A stretch of DNA of 5,916 bases from Candidatus Moranbacteria bacterium UBA1302 (GTDB taxonomy: Bacteria; Patescibacteriota; Minisyncoccia; Moranbacterales; UBA1568): assembly GCA_002307715.1 (NCBI GenBank), contig DBUA01000020.1, forward strand, positions 1 through 5,916, read 5' to 3'. The notes under the pieces were generated by a model. The model made no database searches. It had not been told where the DNA came from and saw only the letters and a list, made by a program, of their open reading frames with translations. Made by a program: the position numbers and the translations under genes. Below are positions 1 to 5,916 of the stretch, piece after piece; within the stretch, counting starts at the first letter, position 1; each line of letters starts with the position of its first letter.

Positions 1-521
1 GCACCCTTATCTGTCTTTCCTTTAATGACAGTTTCACTCGTTTCGATGACAGCGCCACTGGATGGCTCAAGAATAACCAGCCGCGGATCGCCAGCAAAAC
101 TTTCGAACTGCTGATATAAATAATAGAACGCTCCGACAACCAACACGGCTGTTATCGTTATGATAATCGATCGAGGAGTAACGACAATAGACGAAATGGG
201 AAATTCCTTCGTACGGGCATGACGGAATGTTCCACCCCCAAGGTTCTGCTGTATATTCCGCTCACGCTCATACAGCTTCACAAAAATACGCTCATCAACA
301 TTGAGATAACGGGCGTAACTCCTGAGAAATCCTCTGATATATACTTCCGCTGGCAATTTCTCATATTCGCCGGCTTCCAGCGCCTCAAGATACTTCATCT
401 GTATCTTCGTGGCTTTTGAAACATCATGCAGACTCACACGAAAATCTCCGCGAAGTTTCTTAAGCTTCTCGCCAAGCGTCAATGACGCCACTTTTTTCCG
501 CGTAAAACCTTGATCAGCCAT
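1..521 (-). CDS. RodZ-like membrane protein with N-terminal helix-turn-helix, 5' part only (runs off left edge)
   Basis: The reading frame opens at the ATG at 521-519 and stays open to the window edge, giving 173 complete codons. An in-frame TGA at 530-528 makes this ATG the only sensible upstream start. Residues about 14-75 look like the Xre-family helix-turn-helix of RodZ (HTH_25 type): LTLGEKLKKLR, then the DVSKATKI recognition region, LEALEAGEYEKLPAEVYIRG and FLRSYARYL. A basic linker follows, then one hydrophobic span at about 117-136, so the N-terminus should be cytoplasmic and the rest outside. From residue 146 the sequence PRLVILEPSSG, then VIKGKTDKGA, resembles the start of a glucodextranase-like beta-sandwich; this domain is cut by the edge. 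RodZ links MreB to the elongation machinery in model bacteria; whether that applies here is unknown. The start lies 81 bases after ftsK with no terminator between, so read-through from ftsK is likely. No Shine-Dalgarno sequence is visible. Family assignment is fairly secure, the exact role is not. Confidence 0.85.
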   Translation of the reverse strand, partial: MADQGFTRKKVASLTLGEKLKKLRGDFRVSLHDVSKATKIQMKYLEALEAGEYEKLPAEVYIRGFLRSYARYLNVDERIFVKLYERERNIQQNLGGGTFRHARTKEFPISSIVVTPRSIIITITAVLVVGAFYYLYQQFESFAGDPRLVILEPSSGAVIETSETVIKGKTDKG

Positions 522-602
522 ATCAGATCATCACAATCGGCCAGCCTGCCGTAGATTCTAGCTTGTCATGTCTACCACATTTCGTCAAAACACCACCGAT
601 TC

Positions 603-3005
603 CTAAAGCTGCCATTTATCCCGTTCTGCCTGTTCAGCTACATGGTTATCACCATATTTTCCGCCATTTTCCTCTTCGGTTTCCTGAACAAGAGCCGTTT
701 CTTGTGCGCTCATAAGTACACGCTTTTTCCCATCTATCATGCCAACAACACCGTTTTCTTCCAGAAGATGCATCAACCGGGCACCACGCGGGTAGCCCAC
801 GCCGAGCGCTGTCTGAAGATACGTCGTCGAAGCGCGGCCGGTCGTCACTACCAAACGCTTCGCCTCTTCGTACAGATCATCCTTATTAGCACCTTCATCA
901 ATCGAATCTATCGCATCAGTAATGTTAGTCTGTTCACCAGGAAGACTTCCACTCAAATCATCTTCAAGACTGTCTTCATCGCCATGTTCTTCTTTCTGTT
1001 TACGAAGGAATGTCGTCACTCGCTTCACTTCATCATCTGAGACAAAGACTCCCTGGAGACGCTTCGTTTCTCCGCCATCCGATGAAGAATAGAGCATATC
1101 GCCGTTACCAAGAAGCTTCTCCGCACCGCCCGCATCAAGGATAGTTCGAGAATCGATCTGTGTCGTCACCTGAAACGCGATACGTGTCGGGATATTCGCC
1201 TTGATAAGACCAGTGAGCACTTCAACGCTCGGACGCTGCGTTGCCAACACAAGATGGATACCGATGGCACGTGACATCTGTGCGAGCCTGATAATAGTTG
1301 CCTCTACTTCTTTCCCGTGCGCGACCATAAGATCGGCCATTTCATCGATAACGATAACAATATACGGTAACGGTTCGAGCTGTTCTTCCGTTGATTTTCC
1401 GGTATCAGCATCCGTCACGATCTTCGTTTCTCCCTGAGCACATTTCTCACGATAGGTGACAAGATCACGCGCATGGACCGATTCCAAAAGCTTATACCGC
1501 CGTTCCATCTCGCCCACCGCCCATTTGAGCACATTGACTACACGTTTATTATCGACAATAACATCCGTTCTCAAGTGCGGAATGCCTTTATACATCGAAA
1601 GCTCGACACGTTTCGGATCAACAAGAATGAGCTTCAAATCTTCGGGAGTATTCTGGTACAAAAGCGAGAGGAGAAGCGTATTGATACATACGCTCTTTCC
1701 TGAACCGGTACGACCTGCAATCAATAAATGCGGCATCTTGCGAAGGTCGCCAATCACATGTTTGCCGGCGACATCCTGGCCAAGCACCAGCGCAAGATCG
1801 GAGCGACGCGCAGCGAACGTATCGCTTTCCAATGTCGCTTTGAGACGAACGATCGCCACTGACTTATTCGGGATTTCAATACCGATGAACGGTTGGCCGG
1901 GAATCGGCGCTTCAATGCGAATGGACTGAGCGGCAAGAGCGAGTGCGAGATCATTCGAAAGCGCCGTAATACGTGACAACTTGACACCGAATGCCGGACG
2001 GAACGTATACTGCGTCACAGTCGGACCAATACGCACTTCTCCAGGTTCGACTTCGATACCGAAATACTTGAGCGTATTGATAATGACCTGCTTGTTACGG
2101 TCCGTATCACCACCGACAGCACTGCCAGTCGTTGATTCGAGCAGGTCCAACGACGGCAACTCCCATTGGCGCGAAGACTTCCGACGGCGCGGCTTACGTG
2201 CTGCTGATTTCGTTTCATCCGATGACTCTTCTACATCCGAAGATTCATCTTTTTTCCGTTCTTCTTTAAGATTCTTTGCATCAGAACGAAACTCAATACT
2301 TCGGATATTGTTCGCTTCCAAAGAATCATTGCTGACCACAACTACCGGCTGAGTCTCAATAGATTCTGGAATAGCTATCGGCGGTATCTCAGAAGATGGC
2401 TCTGGCACATCATCATTCTTGATCTCATCATCGCTCTCTTCTTGATCGGAATGTTTCAAACGTGCCATCAGCTGCTCAGCATACCGCATAAGCGAGACGT
2501 TGAAAGCGGCGATCATACCGGCCGCAAAGAGCGACAATAGCATGATCGTTCCAGCAATCCGTCCCATGAAACTCGCAAAAAGAACAGCAAAACCAAAGCC
2601 GACAAAACCGCCTCCTTGCCCGGTTTTCGCTACTTCTATGAGCGTATCCGTATCCCTCCCGCTATAAAGATGCACGATGCCGAGAATCGAAAAAAACGCG
2701 ACAAGGAGTCCGGCAAACTTGGCTATATCAGCGAAAGTCGTTGTCCGCCTCTTCAAAAACATAATGCCGGCGATAATGAGCAAGAATGGCAGCAACCATT
2801 TGCCAAAACCGAGCAGCATACCCGATCCTTTATGAAGCCATTGTCCGAATACGCCAGCAGCATCGAAAAACGCCAAGAAAAACAGGACTGAGAATGCGAA
2901 AAGAAACACTGCGATAATGCTCCGCTTAGCATCATTATGCAATATCTCTTCGAATACTGACACTTCTTCCGGTTCTTCCATTACTGTCTTTTTCTTCCGT
3001 CCCAT
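603..3005 (-). CDS. ftsK: FtsK/SpoIIIE-family DNA translocase
   Basis: This is a complete 800-residue gene, ATG at 3005 to TAG at 605-603. FtsK is a septum-anchored, ATP-driven hexameric pump that moves chromosomal DNA during division. Residues 29-170 hold the membrane domain: hydrophobic spans at about 29-49, 63-84, 92-114 and 149-169, with a glycine-rich, possibly re-entrant stretch at 131-147. Residues 185-280 form a highly charged linker, acidic first and then basic (KPRRRK at 271-276). The motor follows: alpha domain from about 295, Walker A GRTGSGKS at 431-438, LVDPKRVEL at 461-469, Walker B IVIVIDEMADLM ending at 560 (D554, E555), LATQRPSVEVLTGLIKANIP at 587-606, and SRTILDAGGAEKLLGNGDML at 619-638. 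The C-terminal gamma winged helix, which in the family reads polar DNA sites, spans about 708-765 (LGVGYPRGARLMHLLEENGV). All catalytic motifs look intact, and the length is typical of lean FtsK proteins. No clear ribosome site precedes the ATG; Met9 is the alternative start. Probably first gene of a unit with the RodZ-like gene. Confidence 0.97.
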   Translation of the reverse strand: MGRKKKTVMEEPEEVSVFEEILHNDAKRSIIAVFLFAFSVLFFLAFFDAAGVFGQWLHKGSGMLLGFGKWLLPFLLIIAGIMFLKRRTTTFADIAKFAGLLVAFFSILGIVHLYSGRDTDTLIEVAKTGQGGGFVGFGFAVLFASFMGRIAGTIMLLSLFAAGMIAAFNVSLMRYAEQLMARLKHSDQEESDDEIKNDDVPEPSSEIPPIAIPESIETQPVVVVSNDSLEANNIRSIEFRSDAKNLKEERKKDESSDVEESSDETKSAARKPRRRKSSRQWELPSLDLLESTTGSAVGGDTDRNKQVIINTLKYFGIEVEPGEVRIGPTVTQYTFRPAFGVKLSRITALSNDLALALAAQSIRIEAPIPGQPFIGIEIPNKSVAIVRLKATLESDTFAARRSDLALVLGQDVAGKHVIGDLRKMPHLLIAGRTGSGKSVCINTLLLSLLYQNTPEDLKLILVDPKRVELSMYKGIPHLRTDVIVDNKRVVNVLKWAVGEMERRYKLLESVHARDLVTYREKCAQGETKIVTDADTGKSTEEQLEPLPYIVIVIDEMADLMVAHGKEVEATIIRLAQMSRAIGIHLVLATQRPSVEVLTGLIKANIPTRIAFQVTTQIDSRTILDAGGAEKLLGNGDMLYSSSDGGETKRLQGVFVSDDEVKRVTTFLRKQKEEHGDEDSLEDDLSGSLPGEQTNITDAIDSIDEGANKDDLYEEAKRLVVTTGRASTTYLQTALGVGYPRGARLMHLLEENGVVGMIDGKKRVLMSAQETALVQETEEENGGKYGDNHVAEQAERDKWQL

Positions 3006-3068
3006 AAGAAAAACGAATTCTGTTAATTTGAAAAACAGCGCTCCAAATATGCTCTCAAGGATATTCCT

Positions 3069-3097
3069 ATTCTAACACCAGCCGAGTCGAAGCACAA
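3069..3097 (-). promoter_or_regulatory. Probable promoter for ftsK (extended -10)
   Basis: On the minus strand, TGTTAGAAT gives an extended -10 (TGT at 3077-3075, then TAGAAT at 3074-3069, one mismatch to TATAAT). Seventeen bases upstream is TTGTGC (3097-3092), a weak -35 matching at TTG only. The start would be near 3062, with a leader of about 57 bases. It follows directly on the terminator of the small gene, where a new promoter for ftsK is needed. The -35 is poor, so confidence is moderate. Confidence 0.6.
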
Positions 3098-3124
3098 AAA
3101 AAAGAGACTTCTCTCAGCCTCTTT
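3096..3124 (-). terminator. Intrinsic terminator of the 106-aa gene
   Basis: On the minus strand, AAAGAGGCT (3124-3116), loop GAGAGA (3115-3110) and AGTCTCTTT (3109-3101) form a 9-bp stem with one G-U pair. It runs into eight T (3103-3096). It begins 13 bases after the TGA stop of the small gene, so that gene is a single-gene transcript unless read-through occurs. Confidence 0.92.
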
Positions 3125-3137
3125 CCGCGGTACCGAC

Positions 3138-3458
3138 TCAAAGCTTCGTACCAAGAATGCCACGCAGTTTTTCAACATCTTTATGATCGATACCATCATA
3201 CGGATTCTTATCCATTTGATTCAACATAGCATTCAACTCTTTCGTTGAAGCATTCGGGGAACTGAAGGCTCGATCACGATCCATGTTCGCATCAAGGATA
3301 TCACCGATTTCGCCTGCCTTATGCCGACCGAACGCATCATTCAGCTTTCCATGTAAATCTTTCAACTCACGACGCGAAATATTGCCAGAAGCATGGGCAA
3401 AACCGCCGCTCGGCGACGTAGGTCTTGATGAAGCTCCAAAAAGGCTCAATAAACCCAT
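3138..3458 (-). CDS. Small hypothetical protein (106 aa) in its own transcription unit
   Basis: I do not recognise this protein. The frame runs from ATG at 3458 to TGA at 3140-3138. The case that it is real rests on context: a near-consensus promoter lies upstream, an intrinsic terminator begins 13 bases after the stop, and the strand matches its neighbours. The N-terminus (1-26) is short, Ser/Gly/Pro-rich and probably disordered, starting with a mildly hydrophobic MGLLSLFG. Likely helices follow at about 28-45 (SRRELKDLHGKLNDAFG), 48-58, 71-83 (STKELNAMLNQMDK) and 90-104 (IDHKDVEKLRGIL). There is no cysteine, no convincing membrane span or signal peptide, and no catalytic signature. It looks like a small, soluble, charged helical protein. 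It sits between rpoC and ftsK but is insulated from both by terminators, so the neighbours do not predict its function. No good Shine-Dalgarno sequence is seen; a weak AGAGA lies about 12 bases upstream of the ATG. Confidence 0.8.
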   Translation of the reverse strand: MGLLSLFGASSRPTSPSGGFAHASGNISRRELKDLHGKLNDAFGRHKAGEIGDILDANMDRDRAFSSPNASTKELNAMLNQMDKNPYDGIDHKDVEKLRGILGTKL

Positions 3459-3496
3459 ATTTTTATGATATCTCTACAAAAAAACTTGACTTTATC

Positions 3497-3510
3497 GATA
3501 GATTTCTATC
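3497..3510. promoter_or_regulatory. Candidate operator: perfect 6-bp inverted repeat in the leader
   Basis: The plus strand reads GATAGA-TT-TCTATC, a perfect inverted repeat with a 2-base centre. It is overlapped on its left by the self-complementary TATCGATA (3493-3500). It would lie at about +8 to +21 of the transcript from the strong promoter, a typical place for a repressor site. As RNA it could only form a weak AU-rich hairpin (5 bp, 4-base loop). The region is AT-rich, so chance is possible. Confidence 0.35.
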
Positions 3511-3523
3511 ACATTCTTTTTTT

Positions 3524-3552
3524 ATTATAGCATAAAAATATCTTTTTTTCAA
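3524..3552 (-). promoter_or_regulatory. Sigma-70-type promoter for the 106-aa gene
   Basis: On the minus strand there is a -35 TTGAAA (3552-3547), a 17-base spacer and a perfect -10 TATAAT (3529-3524). The -10 is preceded by TGC, making an extended -10 (TGCTATAAT). Expected transcript start is near 3517, giving a 5' leader of roughly 59 bases before the ATG at 3458. This is the best promoter match in the window, and it begins two bases past the U-tract of the rpoC terminator. Confidence 0.88.
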
Positions 3553-3554
3553 GC

Positions 3555-3582
3555 AAAAAGCGCCTCAGATACGAGGCGCTTT
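3555..3582 (-). terminator. Intrinsic terminator of rpoC
   Basis: On the minus strand, AAAGCGCCTC (3582-3573), loop GTATCT (3572-3567) and GAGGCGCTTT (3566-3557) form a perfect 10-bp GC-rich hairpin. The run of T reaches 3555, giving five T in all, followed by GC. It starts 27 bases after the rpoC stop and should end the rpoC transcript. Read on the plus strand it has only three T, so it probably works mainly in the rpoC direction. Confidence 0.93.
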
Positions 3583-3609
3583 CCGCTATACGGTCCTAAA
3601 ACGTTCCGA

Positions 3610-5916
3610 CTATGCTTCTTTTGAAGATGCAACGTCAGAAACAACGGCTTCGGGAGCAGCAGCATGCAGTCCACGATAACCGGTACCGGCCGGGATGAGA
3701 CGTCCGATGATGACGTTTTCCTTAAGACCACGCAAACGGTCTTCCTTGCCAGCAACAGCTGCGTTGATGAGCACACGGGCAGTCTCCATGAAAGAGGCGG
3801 CTGAAAGGAATGACTCTGTCGAGAGAGCGACCTTCGTGATGCCCAAGACCATAGCCTCCCCTTGCGCTTCGGATCCGCCTTGCGTTCGGGCTTCTTCATT
3901 GGATTCCTCGAACTGATCACGTTCGACGATATCGCCCGGCAAAAGCAGCGTATCTCCTGGATCAGTCACTCGGATACGTGACAACATCTGACGGATGATC
4001 ACTTCGATATGCTTATCATTGATGCCTTCACCCTGAACGGCATAGATTTCCTCGATTTCGCGAACGATATAACGATGCACCGCCTCGCGTCCCATGACTT
4101 CATAGAGCTTGCGGAGATCGATATGTCCTTCAGAAAGTATAGACCCGACACCTATGAGATCTCCTTCCTTCACTTTGAGAGTGACATTGGTTGGAACCTG
4201 GTACTCATGCAGCGTCTTCGAACCGTCCTCAACGGATATCTTCACAACTTTGGCGTTCTCTTTCGAGATCGATTTCACCTGACCATCGACTTCTGAAAGA
4301 ATCGCTTCGACTTTCGGAGTACGAGCTTCAAAAATCTCTTCAACACGCGGCAAACCTTGCGTGATATCCGAACCGGCGACACCACCGATATGGAACGTAC
4401 GCATAGTGAGCTGTGTTCCCGGTTCACCGATAGCCTGAGCAGCGACTACACCGACAGAAGCTCCGAGCTCAACCAAAGCGCTCCGCCCGAGATCGACACC
4501 ATAACACTTACGACAAACACCTCGGCGAGACTTACAAGAGATGAGGGAACGGATCTTGACTCGGCTGATTGCCTTCAGACTCTCGACTTCCTTCGCCTGA
4601 GCGCGATCAATCAGAACATCCTTTTTGACGATGACTTCCTTGGTTTCTGGATGCTTGATCGCCTCAATCGCTACGCGGCCTTCAATACGTGCGGCATAGC
4701 TTTGCCCGATAGCATCAGAATCTTCACGATAGAGATAGACACCTTCAGTATCATGGCAATCCTCTTCACGGACGATGATATCTTGCGCTACATCGACGAG
4801 ACGGCGCGTCAGATAACCGGCGCTCGCCGTACGGAGAGCGGTATCGGCCATACCTTTACGAGCACCGTGGGTCGAGATGAAATATTCGAGAACATTGAAG
4901 CCTTCCTTAAAGGAGCTCTTCACAGGCAGCTCGATGGTTTCACCGGTCGGACCAGCCATAAGACCCTTCATACCGGTCATCTGTACGACAACAGATTCAG
5001 AACCGCGAGCCTTGGAATACACCATGGCATACACCGGACCTTCCTTATCGAGAGATGCACGAACAACATCGGTAATCTTATTTTTCGTATCACTCCAAAT
5101 TTCGATAACACGATTCTTGCGTTCCTCGTTCGTCAGGAGACCCATGTCATACTGACCTTTCACTTCTGAAATCTGATTCTCAGCCGCTTCCATGAGTCCT
5201 TTTTTCTCTTGCGGAACAATGAGATCATCCATACCCCAACTGACACCGGAACGGGAAACAGCACGGAACGAAAGATCTTTCATACGATCAGCAAACTTCG
5301 CCGCTTCATCTTGTCCGAGCGTTTCCAAGATACGGGACATGAGCACTTTGAGATCCTTCTTCACCATCTCATCATTCACGAAACGCATGCTTTCAGGAAG
5401 GATATCATTGAGCATGATCCGGCCGACGGATGTCTCAATCAGTTTGCCTTCCCACATGAGCTTGATAGCGACATTCACCTCTACGAGCCCGTTCTGATAA
5501 GCGAGAATCGCTTCATCCATAGTACCGAACGCCTTGCCCTGACCTTTGCCTTCCGGCTTGATATGGGTAAGGTAGTAGATACCGAGCACCATATCGAGAC
5601 GAGCTGAAACGATTGGCTCTCCGGATGCCGGCTTAAGCAGGTTCTTTGAAGAGAGCATGATGTTGGCGCTTTCGTGCCGAGCCTGATCGGTCAATGGTAC
5701 ATGAACAGCCATCTGATCACCATCGAAGTCAGCGTTGAACGCCTCACAAACCATTGGATGCAAACGGATTGCCTTTCCTTCGATGAGTACCGGCTGGAAC
5801 GCCTGGATCGACAAGCGATGGAGTGTCGGAGCGCGGTTCAAAAGCACATAGTGATGTTCGATGATCTGATCGAGAATCTCATATGCCTCTTCGGTCTCGG
5901 CATCAACCATACGGCC
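3610..5916 (-). CDS. rpoC: DNA-directed RNA polymerase subunit beta-prime, C-terminal two thirds (5' end beyond right edge)
   Basis: The frame is open from the right edge (first residues GRMVDAETEEAYEILD) to TAG at 3612-3610, 768 residues. Beta-prime forms half of the RNA polymerase cleft and supplies the catalytic magnesium site. Numbering from the first visible residue: NADFDGD, whose aspartates hold the catalytic magnesium, is at 61-67. The bridge helix region (STHGARKGMADTALRTASAG, then YLTRRLVDVAQD) is at about 348-378. Four zinc-binding cysteines are at 387, 461, 468 and 471. The trigger loop begins at AIGEPGTQLTMRTFHIGG (495-512), with the Met-Arg-His nucleotide-contacting residues at 505, 506 and 509. 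The chain then passes straight to DITQGLPRVEEIFEAR, so the large trigger-loop insertion (SI3) of E. coli is absent. The conserved end ENVIIGRLIPAGTGYRG is followed by a short Ala-rich tail. The N-terminal clamp and first zinc ribbon lie off the window; rpoB is expected upstream. A terminator follows 27 bases after the stop. Confidence 0.99.
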   Translation of the reverse strand, partial: GRMVDAETEEAYEILDQIIEHHYVLLNRAPTLHRLSIQAFQPVLIEGKAIRLHPMVCEAFNADFDGDQMAVHVPLTDQARHESANIMLSSKNLLKPASGEPIVSARLDMVLGIYYLTHIKPEGKGQGKAFGTMDEAILAYQNGLVEVNVAIKLMWEGKLIETSVGRIMLNDILPESMRFVNDEMVKKDLKVLMSRILETLGQDEAAKFADRMKDLSFRAVSRSGVSWGMDDLIVPQEKKGLMEAAENQISEVKGQYDMGLLTNEERKNRVIEIWSDTKNKITDVVRASLDKEGPVYAMVYSKARGSESVVVQMTGMKGLMAGPTGETIELPVKSSFKEGFNVLEYFISTHGARKGMADTALRTASAGYLTRRLVDVAQDIIVREEDCHDTEGVYLYREDSDAIGQSYAARIEGRVAIEAIKHPETKEVIVKKDVLIDRAQAKEVESLKAISRVKIRSLISCKSRRGVCRKCYGVDLGRSALVELGASVGVVAAQAIGEPGTQLTMRTFHIGGVAGSDITQGLPRVEEIFEARTPKVEAILSEVDGQVKSISKENAKVVKISVEDGSKTLHEYQVPTNVTLKVKEGDLIGVGSILSEGHIDLRKLYEVMGREAVHRYIVREIEEIYAVQGEGINDKHIEVIIRQMLSRIRVTDPGDTLLLPGDIVERDQFEESNEEARTQGGSEAQGEAMVLGITKVALSTESFLSAASFMETARVLINAAVAGKEDRLRGLKENVIIGRLIPAGTGYRGLHAAAPEAVVSDVASSKEA

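Noticed and set aside
551..588. Possible promoter and hairpin before the RodZ-like gene (TAGAAT at 560-555, TTGACG at 588-583, GTAGA/TCTAC arms)
   Set aside because: The spacer would be 22 bases, too long for a sigma-70 promoter, and the 5-bp arms with a 15-base loop are weak and lack a U-tract. Co-transcription with ftsK is simpler.
642..1040. Plus-strand open frame of 132 codons opposite the 3' end of ftsK
   Set aside because: It is antisense to the conserved gamma domain of ftsK and has no promoter, ribosome site or family resemblance.
3020..3038. Inverted repeat CTGTT/AACAG in the ftsK leader
   Set aside because: Only 5 bp of AT-rich stem with a 9-base loop; expected by chance and without a U-tract or known motif.
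3273..3293. EF-hand-like DxNxDxD stretch (DANMDRD, residues 56-62) in the small protein
   Set aside because: The loop lacks the glycine at position 6 and an acidic residue at position 12, and flanking helices do not match the EF-hand pattern. Probably chance in a charged protein.
3549..3920. Minus-strand open frame of 123 codons running over the end of rpoC and its terminator
   Set aside because: It is a different frame from rpoC, overlaps conserved C-terminal rpoC sequence and ends inside the terminator region. It has no plausible start context.
4357..5169. Long open frame on the plus strand, 270 codons
   Set aside because: It lies wholly antisense to rpoC, whose frame is unmistakably conserved there (bridge helix, zinc cysteines). 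The translation resembles no known family and is a codon-bias shadow.

Overview
The window carries four protein genes, all on the minus strand: the 3' two thirds of rpoC (right edge), a small gene for an unrecognised 106-residue protein, a complete ftsK/spoIIIE-type DNA translocase gene, and the 5' part of a gene for a RodZ-like membrane protein that runs off the left edge. The plus strand shows no credible gene. No RNA gene, insertion sequence, CRISPR array or phage-like module was seen. No gap between genes exceeds 300 bases.

Organism: certainly a bacterium (beta-prime subunit with the NADFDGD motif, FtsK, intrinsic terminators, sigma-70-type promoters). RpoC has no large insertion in the trigger loop, unlike gammaproteobacteria. 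The mix of a lean FtsK, a RodZ-like protein with a glucodextranase-like outer domain, and a small orphan protein reminds me of Patescibacteria (CPR), for example the Parcubacteria group. That is an inference from gene content and style, not a demonstrated placement. TGA stops the small gene directly before a terminator, so the code in which TGA means glycine (Gracilibacteria/SR1) is unlikely.

Layout in the direction of transcription (right to left): rpoC ends at 3610 and is followed by a strong hairpin terminator (3555-3582). Two bases past its U-tract begins a near-consensus promoter (-35 TTGAAA, 17-base spacer, extended -10 TGCTATAAT). This promoter drives the small gene (3458-3138), which ends in its own terminator (3124-3096). 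A weaker extended -10 promoter (-10 at 3074-3069) follows at once and probably drives ftsK (3005-603). The RodZ-like gene starts 81 bases after ftsK with no terminator between, so the two are probably co-transcribed.

Functionally the window joins core transcription (RNA polymerase beta-prime) to a division/chromosome-segregation and envelope unit (FtsK plus the RodZ-like protein). The small gene is insulated between them as a single-gene transcription unit. Most of this is ordinary core genome; the small orphan gene and its control region are the least explained part.
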